Source: UBA7430 sp002478765 (GTDB taxonomy: Bacteria; Bacteroidota; Bacteroidia; Flavobacteriales; UBA7430). From it: a stretch of DNA of 64,000 bases. The position numbers and the translations under genes were made by a program. Shown here piece after piece: positions 36,238-45,226 of the stretch; position 1 is the stretch's first letter, and each line of letters opens with the position of its first letter. The stretch covers positions 310,001 through 374,000 of the forward strand of contig CALSTU010000002.1 of the NCBI GenBank assembly GCA_943789355.1, written 5' to 3'. Below the pieces are notes generated by a model that saw nothing but the letters and a program-made list of their open reading frames with translations, was not told the origin of the DNA and did not search any database.

Positions 36238-37210
36238 AAAGATCATCTCAATAACACTAATCATTTGCTTAGCCATAACCGCTTACTTTTATAATCAATC
36301 TCAAAATTCTACAATCCGAACGGATCGCAGAGACTTCTCTATAGCCGACACCAGTCAAGTCTCATTAATCCGCATAACTTCCAAAGCTCCCGAAATTGTC
36401 CTATTAACAAGAATTGACAAACAAAATTGGTCGGTAAATGAAAAATATAAGGCCAACAAATCAGCTATGTATTACCTATTAAAAACATTATCAAGAATGG
36501 AAATTGCCTATCCTGTGCCCTTATCCCTTCGAGATAATGTTATTGGCAACCTAGCCGTAAAGGGCTTAAAAGTTGATGTTCGTATGAAGGATGGTTCGGA
36601 AAAAACATTTTATGTAGGAAGTGAAAACAAAGAACTAACTGCATCATACATGATGTTGAAAAATGCTTCAGAACCATACGCAATTCACATACCCGGATTT
36701 AGGGGATACCTATCAAGTAGGTTTTTTACAAATGAATACTTGTGGCGAGACAAAAAAATCATGAATTACGAAACACAAGCCATCACCGCAATCAAGATGA
36801 AGTATAGTACTGAGGATCACAAAAATGAATCTTTTAAAATCCATTTTAACGACGATAGTTATCGACTAACATCAATGCTAACTAACGAAGAACTCTCAAG
36901 CAACCCGATGAAAGTTAATGCTTACAAAACTTCATTCCAAAAATTGTATGCTGAAGCCTTCGTCATGTTACCCTTGAATAAAGACTCATTACGCTCATCA
37001 GAACCAATATTCAATCTTACCGTTGAAACTGCAAAAGAAAAAACTAGCCTTAAAGTCTTTCACAAAAAAGCGCATACAGAAAGGTCTGCTTCAGAACAAA
37101 CTATATATGACCCAGAAAGACTTTATGCTTACGTGAATGATAATGACTGGATGATTATCCAAAAAAATACCTTTGAAAATGTAATTAAATCATTGGAAGA
37201 TTTCAAATAA
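36227..37210 (+). CDS. DUF4340-type protein, GldG-linked
   Basis: The 327-residue protein has one N-terminal membrane helix (about 6-23) and an envelope domain that fits DUF4340: ADTSQVSLIRITSK, then WSVNEKYKANKSAMYYLLKTLSRMEI, KGLKVDVRMKDG.EKTFYVGS and RFFTNEYLWRDK. Such proteins often sit after GldG-like ABC subunits, and it overlaps gldG by 11 bases, so it probably works with GldFG. Function unknown. Confidence 0.8.
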   Translation: MRNKKIISITLIICLAITAYFYNQSQNSTIRTDRRDFSIADTSQVSLIRITSKAPEIVLLTRIDKQNWSVNEKYKANKSAMYYLLKTLSRMEIAYPVPLSLRDNVIGNLAVKGLKVDVRMKDGSEKTFYVGSENKELTASYMMLKNASEPYAIHIPGFRGYLSSRFFTNEYLWRDKKIMNYETQAITAIKMKYSTEDHKNESFKIHFNDDSYRLTSMLTNEELSSNPMKVNAYKTSFQKLYAEAFVMLPLNKDSLRSSEPIFNLTVETAKEKTSLKVFHKKAHTERSASEQTIYDPERLYAYVNDNDWMIIQKNTFENVIKSLEDFK

Positions 37211-37339
37211 CAACTTTCCATTTATGATGTTTCAAAAGACGCCCTAATCTTCAAAACTAAATAAGAGATTTGTTAAAAAGTACTTGATAATTGTGAATAA
37301 AGCTAAGTAGACATTCTCGACAGAAATTGGACATATAGT

Positions 37340-37347
37340 TATATTTG
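37340..37347 (+). promoter_or_regulatory. Candidate -7 box for dnaN
   Basis: TATATTTG lies 28 bases before the dnaN start; the 37211-37374 gap suggests dnaN is transcribed separately from the gldFG run. No TTTG at the -33 spacing. Confidence 0.4.
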
Positions 37348-37374
37348 AATTACTGAAATTAAACCCAAGACCTA

Positions 37375-38496
37375 ATGAAGTTTATTGTTTCCAGTTCAAA
37401 GCTTTTAAGACAATTGCAAACCATCAGTGGTGTTATAAATTCTAGCAACACCCTTCCCATTCTTGACAATATATTGTTTGAGATTACAGACAACAACCTT
37501 ACCGTATCAGCATCAGATCTAGAGACAACAATGTCCACGACATTAGATGTTGAGGCTAACGAAAGTGGTAGTGTTGCAATTCCAGCAAAGTTACTCTTAG
37601 ACACGCTCAAAACTTTTCCGGAACAACCGCTAAGCTTCTTATTGGATACCGATAAAAATCTTGTGGAGATAAGTTCTGACCAGGGTAAATATGCGCTGGC
37701 CTTTCAGAACGGTAACGAATTCCCAAAAGCTCCTGGCATTGAATCTGGCAGCACAGCATTGATTCATTCTGATATTATTGGCTCTGGTATAAACAAAACA
37801 ATTTTCGCAACTGGAAACGACGATTTACGCCCTGTGATGTCTGGAGTTTTCTGTCAATTTAGCGACTCAGGCTTAACACTTGTCTCTACAGATGCACACA
37901 AATTGGTTCGTTACACGCGTCATGATGTTACCAGCGATCAAAGCGCTGAATTTATACTCCCTAAAAAACCTTTAAATATTCTCAAAGGAGTTTTAGCATC
38001 TGCTGATGAAGAAGTGAAGATAGAATACAACGAAACCAATGCAAAATTTACCTTTGGATCTATTGTTCTTACATGTCGACTTATTGACGGTAAGTACCCG
38101 AACTATAATGCTGTAATACCTCAAGAAAATCCTAACAAACTTACAATTGACAGGTTGTCATTTTTAAACTCAGTAAAAAGAGTTTCGATTTTCTCTAACA
38201 AAACCACACATCAAATAAGGTTGAAAATTGCGGGTAACGAAATGCATATATCTGCAGAAGATTTAGACTTCTCCAACAAAGCAGACGAGCGCTTATCGTG
38301 TCAATATGAAGGCTCTGATATCGAAATTGGATTCAATTCTCGATTTCTAATGGAAATGATTTCCAATCTAGAGACAGAGCAAATTCATCTTGAAATGTCT
38401 GCTCCTAATCGAGCTGGAATTTTACTCCCCGAAGGCAATACAGAAAATGCTGAAAACATACTAATGCTTGTCATGCCGGTGATGCTCAACAACTAA
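37375..38496 (+). CDS. dnaN: DNA polymerase III subunit beta (sliding clamp)
   Basis: The 373-residue protein has the three-domain clamp pattern: MKFIVSSSKLLRQLQTISGVI, NTLPILDNILFEI, LTVSASDLE and SVAIPAKLLLDTLK in domain I; RPVMSGVFCQF and STDAHKLVRY in domain II; and IEIGFNSRFLMEMI and VMPVML at the C terminus. The dimer ring tethers polymerase to DNA. It is not adjacent to dnaA, as is normal in Bacteroidota. Confidence 0.97.
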   Translation: MKFIVSSSKLLRQLQTISGVINSSNTLPILDNILFEITDNNLTVSASDLETTMSTTLDVEANESGSVAIPAKLLLDTLKTFPEQPLSFLLDTDKNLVEISSDQGKYALAFQNGNEFPKAPGIESGSTALIHSDIIGSGINKTIFATGNDDLRPVMSGVFCQFSDSGLTLVSTDAHKLVRYTRHDVTSDQSAEFILPKKPLNILKGVLASADEEVKIEYNETNAKFTFGSIVLTCRLIDGKYPNYNAVIPQENPNKLTIDRLSFLNSVKRVSIFSNKTTHQIRLKIAGNEMHISAEDLDFSNKADERLSCQYEGSDIEIGFNSRFLMEMISNLETEQIHLEMSAPNRAGILLPEGNTENAENILMLVMPVMLNN

Positions 38497-38513
38497 ACTT
38501 AGTACAGAACAAT

Positions 38514-38551
38514 AAAAAGGGGACGATAGTATATACTATCGTCCCCTTTTT
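38514..38551. terminator. Perfect 38-base palindrome, bidirectional terminator
   Basis: Bases 38514-38551 are a perfect palindrome: AAAAAGGGG, a 20-base self-complementary centre, then CCCCTTTTT. It lies between dnaN and the convergent lon gene and works as a terminator in both directions. Confidence 0.92.
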
Positions 38552-38613
38552 ATGTTCATATGATTTAAAAAAAGATCTGTTATCTGAGACCTTTTGTTTG
38601 TACAAATACCATC

Positions 38614-41064
38614 TTACAAAGTCTTTGAATCCCTCACCTTTTGGTCGGTAAGAGCCAACTCTACAACCTGCATCATGTCATCGACATAACTAAAGGTCAA
38701 ACCTTTCAAATAATCAGGTTTAATTTCTAGTATATCTTTTTCATTATCCTTACACAAGATAATTTCTTTGATACCTGCTCGCTTAGCAGCTAGGATTTTC
38801 TCTTTGACACCTCCAACAGGAAGTACTTTCCCTCTTAAGGTTATCTCTCCACTCATTGCAAGACTCTTTTTCACCTTTCTCTGAGAAAATAAAGATGCAA
38901 GAGATGTTAACATCGTAATTCCAGCGGAAGGACCGTCTTTAGGAACAGCTCCTTCAGGAACATGAATATGAACATCCCACTTATGGAAAATCTCTGGGGC
39001 TAAACCAAATTTAATATGATTGGACTTAATAAACTCCAGAGCTAAACGAGCGGACTCCTTCATCACTTTACCAAGATTTCCAGTGAGAGTTAATGCTCCT
39101 TTTCCTGGACTCAAACTTGATTCGATGAATAAAATACTACCCCCCACAGAAGTCCAAGCTAAACCTGTTACGACACCGGCAACATCATTGTTCTGATACT
39201 TATCTTTACTGAAGCGTTGAGGACCCAGTATCTCTATAATAGAATCACTTGTAAACTTTGACTCATAAGGTTTTTCCATGGCGATATTCTTAGCTGCAAA
39301 TCGCACCAACTTCGCTAATTTCTTATCCAAACCACGAACTCCAGACTCACTTGTATACCCTTCGATTACTTGCTCAAACAACTTTTTCCCAAGTTTAATC
39401 GCATCACGGTCTAAACCATGCTCTTTCAATTGTTTTGGCAACAAGTGTCTTTTGGAAATTTGAGCCTTCTCCTCCATCGTATATCCACTGATGTCTATGA
39501 TCTCCATACGATCTCTTAAAGCGGGTTGAATGGTATTCAAAGAATTGGCCGTAGCAACAAACATGACTTTAGACAAGTCATAACCCATTTCTAAATAATT
39601 ATCATAGAAAGAAGAGTTTTGTTCAGGATCTAAAACCTCTAATAGCGCAGAAGAAGGATCTCCTTGACTCCCTAAGGCCAGTTTATCAATCTCATCAAGA
39701 ACAAAAACAGGATTGGAAGTCCCTACTTTCTTGATGGTCTGAATTATCCTTCCGGGCATTGCTCCAATATACGTTTTACGATGTCCTCGTATTTCTGACT
39801 CATCACGAAGTCCACCCAAGCTCATACGAGCATATTCTCGACCTAGTGCCTCAGCAATCGATTTTCCTAAGGATGTCTTACCTACTCCTGGAGGGCCGTA
39901 TAAACATATAATTGGCGACTTCATATCACCTTTCAATTTCAAAACAGCTAGATGCTCCAAAATACGCTCTTTAACTTTTTCTAGACCATAATGGTCCTTG
40001 TCTAAAACTTCTTCTGCACGATTTAAATCAAACTGATCTTTAGAATGATGATCCCAAGGGAGATCTAAAACGGTTTCAATGTAATTACGCTGAATGGAAT
40101 AATCGGGTACTTGTGGATTGAGCCGTTGAAGCTTTTTAAGATCTTTTTCTACCTGATCTGCAACTTCTTTAGACCACTTTTTAGTTCTAGCTCTGTTGCG
40201 CATCTCTTCAACCTCTTCGTGGTGTGAATTACCACCAAGCTCTTCTTGAATTTGCTTAAGCTGTTGATTTAAAAAATATTCTCTCTGTTGTTCATCAATG
40301 TCAACCCGAACTTTATCTTGAATCTCATTTTTCATTTTTATCATGTTAATTTCATGATTTAAATGAATGAGTGACGTTTTAGTTCGTTCTTCTAGATTGG
40401 GTTGTTCTAATAACTTTTGCTTCTCCTTAACATCGATATTCATATTCGATGCGACAAAGTTTACTAGAAACGAATCGCTTTCGATATTTTTAATCGCAAA
40501 AGAAGCCTCCGATGGAATGTTCGGTGAATCTTTGATGATTTGCAAAGCCACATCTTTAACACTTTCCACAAGCGCAGCAAACTCCTTATCTCCTTTAGTG
40601 GGCTTTGTTTCATGAAAAGACGACACCACCGCTTTGAAATAAGGCTCTTCTTGAGTAAACTCTTGTATGTCAAATCTTTTTTGTCCTTGGATAATCACCG
40701 TAGTATTACCATCAGGCATTCGGAAAATTCGCAATATTTTTGCAACCGTTCCGGTAACGTTTAAATCATCAACCTTCGGATCCTCAACTTTGGCATCTTT
40801 TTGAGCAACGACCCCAATGATTTTGTTACCATCATTCGCTTCCTTTATTAATTTGATCGATTTGTCGCGACCAACCGTTATAGGAATTACAACACCAGGG
40901 AAAAGAACTGTATTTCTCAGAGGCAAAACCCCAAGAACATCGGGCATGGCCTCTGCATTCAATCGCTCTTCATCTTCTTCAGTCATTAATGGAATCAATT
41001 CTGCTTCCTGATCAATGACACTAGAAAGTGAAAGCTGATCTAATATCTTAATTTTTGTATCCAT
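38614..41064 (-). CDS. lon: ATP-dependent protease Lon
   Basis: The 816-residue protein has the N-terminal substrate domain (LGVLPLRNTVLFPGVVIPI at 44-62), a coiled-coil linker, AAA+ module with GPPGVGKTS and FVLDEIDK, and the C-terminal serine peptidase with PKDGPSAG (catalytic Ser) and GGVKEKILAAKRAG (catalytic Lys). It degrades misfolded and regulatory proteins in the cytosol. A monocistronic unit whose start is 107 bases from the glmU-like gene. Confidence 0.97.
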   Translation of the reverse strand: MDTKIKILDQLSLSSVIDQEAELIPLMTEEDEERLNAEAMPDVLGVLPLRNTVLFPGVVIPITVGRDKSIKLIKEANDGNKIIGVVAQKDAKVEDPKVDDLNVTGTVAKILRIFRMPDGNTTVIIQGQKRFDIQEFTQEEPYFKAVVSSFHETKPTKGDKEFAALVESVKDVALQIIKDSPNIPSEASFAIKNIESDSFLVNFVASNMNIDVKEKQKLLEQPNLEERTKTSLIHLNHEINMIKMKNEIQDKVRVDIDEQQREYFLNQQLKQIQEELGGNSHHEEVEEMRNRARTKKWSKEVADQVEKDLKKLQRLNPQVPDYSIQRNYIETVLDLPWDHHSKDQFDLNRAEEVLDKDHYGLEKVKERILEHLAVLKLKGDMKSPIICLYGPPGVGKTSLGKSIAEALGREYARMSLGGLRDESEIRGHRKTYIGAMPGRIIQTIKKVGTSNPVFVLDEIDKLALGSQGDPSSALLEVLDPEQNSSFYDNYLEMGYDLSKVMFVATANSLNTIQPALRDRMEIIDISGYTMEEKAQISKRHLLPKQLKEHGLDRDAIKLGKKLFEQVIEGYTSESGVRGLDKKLAKLVRFAAKNIAMEKPYESKFTSDSIIEILGPQRFSKDKYQNNDVAGVVTGLAWTSVGGSILFIESSLSPGKGALTLTGNLGKVMKESARLALEFIKSNHIKFGLAPEIFHKWDVHIHVPEGAVPKDGPSAGITMLTSLASLFSQRKVKKSLAMSGEITLRGKVLPVGGVKEKILAAKRAGIKEIILCKDNEKDILEIKPDYLKGLTFSYVDDMMQVVELALTDQKVRDSKTL

Positions 41065-41170
41065 AGTCTTAAATGAGGAGTATGTTTATTTTGTGAACAG
41101 ACTCGTTTGGAAGACAATACGCAAGGGTTATGCCAAAAAGAAAAACTGACAAAAGGTCTTAATTATACTG

Positions 41171-42346
41171 CTATAGGCGGAAATCTTCGGACAATTCGAA
41201 AACTTTTGTCAGTATAGCTCGATCTTTGTCATCGAAAACAATACCTCTACGCTCCATCACTTTATGAGCTACATCAAAGGCTTTTTTAGTTTGAAATGTG
41301 GACTGTCCTTGAGCTCCTCCCCATGAGAAAGAAGGAATAAAATTTCTTGGAAATCCAGCGCCAAAAACATTAGCACTAACGCCAACTACAGTTCCTGTGT
41401 TAAACATCGTGTTGATACCACATTTAGAATGATCACCCATAATTAAACCACAAAACTGTAAACCGGTGTGAGCAAAACTTCCAGTGGCATAATTCCAAAG
41501 ACGAACCTCTGCATAGTTATTCTTGAGATTTGAAGTATTTGTATCGGCACCAATATTACACCACTCTCCAAGCACAGCATTTCCAAGAAAACCATCATGT
41601 CCTTTGTTGCTGTATCCAAAAATGACAACATTATTCAACTCACCCCCTACTTTAGAATAAGGGCCTACTGTTGTAGGACCGTAAATTTTGGCCCCCAACT
41701 TCGTTTGTGATGAGTCGCACAAAGCAAACGGACCTCTAATCACAGTACCTTCCATAACTACAGAATCTTTTCCGATGTAAACTGGGCCTGTTTTAGCATT
41801 TATAATCGCACAGTTAAGCTCTGCCCCATTCTCAATGAATAGGTTTTCTTCGCCTAAAATTTGGTTGGTCGAATTTGCCTTTTGAGAGACTCTATTTTTT
41901 GTGAGCATTTCAAAATCCAAAGCCAATTCAACATCATTGTATGAAAATATGTCCCACAAATTGGATATTCGAGTATAGGAAGTCTTCGAAATAAGGCGCT
42001 CACAATCAAAAATATCATTGTAATTTTTAGCCCTGAAAGCAATCACATTCTGAGCCTCATCCAGCAAGCACTGTTTGTCCTTTAATAACAAGATCTCTTC
42101 TACCAATTGATCATTCGGACAAGCTGATGCATTCACCCAAAATTCTTGACCGTCCTTTCTAAGTGGGTATTTATCCTGCAAGTATGACTCCGTATAGTAT
42201 CCCGAAAAAGTAATTTCTTGAGGGATTCTTTTTCTCCACTTTTCAGTGATTGTAAGTATGCCTATTCTAAATTCAGCAATAGGTTTCGTGTAGGCTAGAG
42301 GTAACAAGTTTACCCTATTTTCATCATCAAACAGTAAAAAGCTCAT
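41171..42346 (-). CDS. GlmU-like putative nucleotidyltransferase with left-handed beta-helix
   Basis: The ATG at 42346 gives 391 residues starting MSFLLFDDENRVNLLPLAYTKP, which is how this Bacteroidota GlmU-like family begins; the upstream ATG at 42388 adds unrelated residues. The N-terminal half is a divergent nucleotidyltransferase fold without the canonical LxxGxGTRM signature. The C-terminal half (about 185-390) is a left-handed parallel beta-helix with hexapeptide repeats such as IYGPTTVGPYSKVGGEL, GDHSKCGINTMFNTGTVVG. It may make or modify a nucleotide-sugar, but the activity is not established. Confidence 0.82.
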   Translation of the reverse strand: MSFLLFDDENRVNLLPLAYTKPIAEFRIGILTITEKWRKRIPQEITFSGYYTESYLQDKYPLRKDGQEFWVNASACPNDQLVEEILLLKDKQCLLDEAQNVIAFRAKNYNDIFDCERLISKTSYTRISNLWDIFSYNDVELALDFEMLTKNRVSQKANSTNQILGEENLFIENGAELNCAIINAKTGPVYIGKDSVVMEGTVIRGPFALCDSSQTKLGAKIYGPTTVGPYSKVGGELNNVVIFGYSNKGHDGFLGNAVLGEWCNIGADTNTSNLKNNYAEVRLWNYATGSFAHTGLQFCGLIMGDHSKCGINTMFNTGTVVGVSANVFGAGFPRNFIPSFSWGGAQGQSTFQTKKAFDVAHKVMERRGIVFDDKDRAILTKVFELSEDFRL

Positions 42347-42478
42347 GGGTCTAAATTCTAAAAAAAGAAAGATACTATTATTTCCCAAGTCATGTGAATA
42401 ATTGCCTTACTATTGTTTAGATACCGTTATCTGATTCAATCATATTCATCAAGCAAATCACAAACCATAATTAGTGAC

Positions 42479-42508
42479 AAAAAAAAAGAACTCTGTTTAC
42501 AGAGTTCT
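42479..42508 (-). terminator. Intrinsic terminator after rpmE2
   Basis: On the minus strand a 9-base stem AGAACTCTG/CAGAGTTCT with a 4-base loop is followed by nine T. It lies 26 bases after the L31 stop codon. Confidence 0.9.
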
Positions 42509-42534
42509 AAATATAAATATGGGGCAAGTAAATG

Positions 42535-42786
42535 TTATTTGGAAAATTTCGCGTAACGATTTTTAAACTTATCAATACGACCCGCTGTATCAACCAACTT
42601 CATCTTACCTGTATAGAACGGATGAGATGTATTTGTGATTTCGCGTTTGATTAATGGATATTCAACACCATCAATAGTAATTGTTTCTTTGGTAGCAGCA
42701 CAAGACTTGGTTATAAAAGCTTCGCCGTTAGACATATCTTTTACTGCAACTAATCTGTATTCTTCTGGGTGAATTCCGCTTTTCAT
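42535..42786 (-). CDS. rpmE2: 50S ribosomal protein L31 type B
   Basis: The ATG at 42786 gives 83 residues: MKSGIHPEEYR start, LIKREITNTSHPFYTGK and GRIDKFKNRYAK at the end, as in L31. The CxxC zinc-binding cysteines of the C+ type are missing (one Cys only), so this is the zinc-independent B form. An ATG nine codons upstream adds a non-conserved extension. Confidence 0.95.
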   Translation of the reverse strand: MKSGIHPEEYRLVAVKDMSNGEAFITKSCAATKETITIDGVEYPLIKREITNTSHPFYTGKMKLVDTAGRIDKFKNRYAKFSK

Positions 42787-42810
42787 TTTAGTTCTGTATT
42801 TTTCAGGAGG

Positions 42811-42818
42811 CAAATATA
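42811..42818 (-). promoter_or_regulatory. Candidate -7 box for rpmE2
   Basis: The minus strand reads TATATTTG, ending 25 bases before the L31 start. No TTTG at the consensus -33 spacing. Confidence 0.4.
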
Positions 42819-42913
42819 ATGTTTTTCATAAAATTGAGAAAGCATAAGCTATTTTTTTCAAAATAAATTTCCTTTCAAATCGTTTTCTATCTTTACCGAG
42901 CAAATAAATTACT

Positions 42914-44386
42914 ATGAAAGCCTTTTTTCGTTTAAGCCTACTGATACTCATTTCACTTACCGCTTGTCGTAAATCAAACACCTATTACCAAGGTTCTACA
43001 AATTTACGATTTTCTACAGACACACTCCTCTTTGATACGGTTTTTACAACCGTAGGTAGCATCACCAAACGGATCAAAGTATACAACGACCTCGACGAAG
43101 ACCTTCAAATTGATGAAATTAAATTGGCCGGAAGCGAAGACACCCCGTATCGATTAAACATAGACGGACTTCAAAATGATGTAGCTCAAGATATTCTTTT
43201 ACGCTCAAAAGACAGTCTTCACATTTTTGTTGAAGTAACCATCGACCCAAACAACACCAATCAACCGCACATACACACAGATTCCATTACTTTTCTGACA
43301 AATGGAAACCTCCAAGATGTTGACTTGGTTGCCTGGGGACAAGATGCGCACTTTTACTACAGCAACTCTTTTTTAGTTTACACCAATGAAGACGCTCAAC
43401 AACCAAACGACACTGTATTCTTCTACAACATATCGAACACAACAAATTGGACCGACGACAAACCTCATGTTATCTACGGAAATGTATTTGTTCGAAATGG
43501 GGGTACTTTAAATATAAATCCAGGAAGTAAAATATACCTCCATCACAACGCAAATATTATTGTACTTGAGGGGTCTAGCTTAAAAATTCGTGGAGACGTA
43601 TCAAACCCAGTTTTAGTTACCAGCGACCGTTTGGATGAGTACTACAAAGATATTCCTGGGCAGTGGGGAAGAATATGGCTTGCAGGTGGAAGCTCCAATA
43701 ACATCATTGAAAATGCAACGATAAAAAATGGTAGCATCGGACTGTATGTAGACACCGTTGCGAGTAGATATGAGCCTAATTTAATCTTAAAAAATACAAT
43801 CATCTCTAACCATAGTAATTATGGTATCAGAGCCTATTCAAGTAACATTAAGGCCTCAAATTGTCAAATAAGTGACAACGGTATTCACGATTTGTATTTG
43901 TTTGCAGGAGGAGATTATCGCTTCAGTCATTGTACTTTTGCCAACTACAATTCTGGCCATGCATACCCATCAGTGCGCATGAGTAATTATTATGAGGACA
44001 ACAATGGTAAAGAACAGTTAAGACCAATGATTCGAGCGGATTTTGAAAATTGTATTATCTATGGAAGCATCGAGAGTGAAGTAGGAATAGAGAGCAGCGC
44101 CAATGCTCTTTTCGACTTTAAGTTTAATCATTGTTTGATGAAACTTGAAAAATCAGATTACGAGCTTTCAAACACCAACTATTTTGAAGGCAACCTCTTT
44201 AACGAATCCCCTAAGTTTATTCAAACAATGAGCGCATACGAGTACAATTATGAATTGGACTCCCTCTCACCTGCTATAAATAGTGGGAGATCAAGTACAG
44301 CTTATCAGTTTCGAAAAGATTTCTACGGAAACTCTAGACTCAGTGATGAAGGACCAGACATAGGCGCCTTCGAAAGAATAGAGTGA
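42914..44386 (+). CDS. Right-handed beta-helix repeat lipoprotein
   Basis: The 490-residue protein has a type II signal peptide ending LTAC (Cys18). Residues about 30-150 form a beta-sandwich-like domain (TDTLLFDTVFTTVGSITKRIKVYN). From about 190 to 470 the sequence is a parallel beta-helix: FVRNGGTLNINPGSKIYLHH, IIVLEGSSLKIRGD, IENATIKNGSIGLYVD, NTIISNHSNYGIRAYSSNIKASNCQISDNG. The end GPDIGAFE is typical of polysaccharide-lyase-like helices. No catalytic residues are recognised and no type IX C-terminal signal is seen. Likely surface or periplasmic lipoprotein of unknown role. Confidence 0.85.
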   Translation: MKAFFRLSLLILISLTACRKSNTYYQGSTNLRFSTDTLLFDTVFTTVGSITKRIKVYNDLDEDLQIDEIKLAGSEDTPYRLNIDGLQNDVAQDILLRSKDSLHIFVEVTIDPNNTNQPHIHTDSITFLTNGNLQDVDLVAWGQDAHFYYSNSFLVYTNEDAQQPNDTVFFYNISNTTNWTDDKPHVIYGNVFVRNGGTLNINPGSKIYLHHNANIIVLEGSSLKIRGDVSNPVLVTSDRLDEYYKDIPGQWGRIWLAGGSSNNIIENATIKNGSIGLYVDTVASRYEPNLILKNTIISNHSNYGIRAYSSNIKASNCQISDNGIHDLYLFAGGDYRFSHCTFANYNSGHAYPSVRMSNYYEDNNGKEQLRPMIRADFENCIIYGSIESEVGIESSANALFDFKFNHCLMKLEKSDYELSNTNYFEGNLFNESPKFIQTMSAYEYNYELDSLSPAINSGRSSTAYQFRKDFYGNSRLSDEGPDIGAFERIE

Positions 44387-44395
44387 TACATCACA

Positions 44396-45226
44396 CTATC
44401 CCAGTGACACATCCAAAATCATCATCACCACAAATCCAAGAATAAAACCAATGGTAGAAGTATCTGTATACTTATCCAACTGGGTTTCTGGCACAACCTC
44501 TTCTATAACTACATAAATCATTGCTCCGGCTGCAAAAGCTAAAGCGTAAGGAAGTACAGGAAGTGCATAAACAACCATTAATGCTCCTGCAACAGCAGCA
44601 ATTGGCTCTACAACTGCAGAAAGTTGACCAAACCAAAAACTTCTCAATCTGCTTACACCTTGTCGCCTTAATGGCATAGATACGGCAATTCCCTCAGGGA
44701 AATTTTGCAAGCCAATACCGATCGCTAAGGCTACAGCACCAGCGATATCAGCGCCAGGCATCCCATGGGCTACAGCACCAAACAGAACTCCAACAGCAAG
44801 TCCCTCAGGTATGTTATGTAGCGTGATTGCCAAAACCAACAATGTCGATCTTTGCCAATCCGTCTTAACTCCTTCCGCTTTAGAACGTTCAAAATTGATG
44901 TGCAAGTGCGGCATGAGCTTGTCCATTCCATAAAGAAAGAAGGCTCCCATTAGAAACCCTACTGCAGCCGGAAACCAATTGGGTAAGTTGGGAGCAACAT
45001 CTGGAGTCATTTCTATGGCAGGCGCAAGTAAAGACCAGTAGGAAGCGGCAATCATTACCCCTCCTGTAAATCCTAACAAACCATCCAACAGCTGCCGTCT
45101 CAAGGTTTTTACGAAGAAAACCATGGAAGCCCCTAAAGCGGTTAACCCCCATGTAAATAATGTGGCTAGCAAGGCTCCAAGCACAGGGTCAATACCCTCA
45201 AAAAAGTGAACAATCTGCTCCATCAT
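44396..45226 (-). CDS. ZIP family divalent metal transporter
   Basis: The 276-residue protein has about eight membrane helices and the two ZIP metal-site motifs HNIPEG (137-142) and QNFPEG (174-179), with a His-containing loop (MPHLHI, 105-110) between helices 3 and 4. It belongs to the GufA/ZupT-like group and would import zinc, iron or manganese. The start overlaps the end of the DtxR-type regulator gene by 4 bases, so both are made from one mRNA; the regulator points to manganese or iron. Confidence 0.92.
   Translation of the reverse strand: MMEQIVHFFEGIDPVLGALLATLFTWGLTALGASMVFFVKTLRRQLLDGLLGFTGGVMIAASYWSLLAPAIEMTPDVAPNLPNWFPAAVGFLMGAFFLYGMDKLMPHLHINFERSKAEGVKTDWQRSTLLVLAITLHNIPEGLAVGVLFGAVAHGMPGADIAGAVALAIGIGLQNFPEGIAVSMPLRRQGVSRLRSFWFGQLSAVVEPIAAVAGALMVVYALPVLPYALAFAAGAMIYVVIEEVVPETQLDKYTDTSTIGFILGFVVMMILDVSLG

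Noticed and set aside
39278..41011. Several plus-strand frames of 60-80 codons opposite lon
   Set aside because: All are shadows of the conserved Lon coding sequence on the other strand; there is no upstream promoter or domain.
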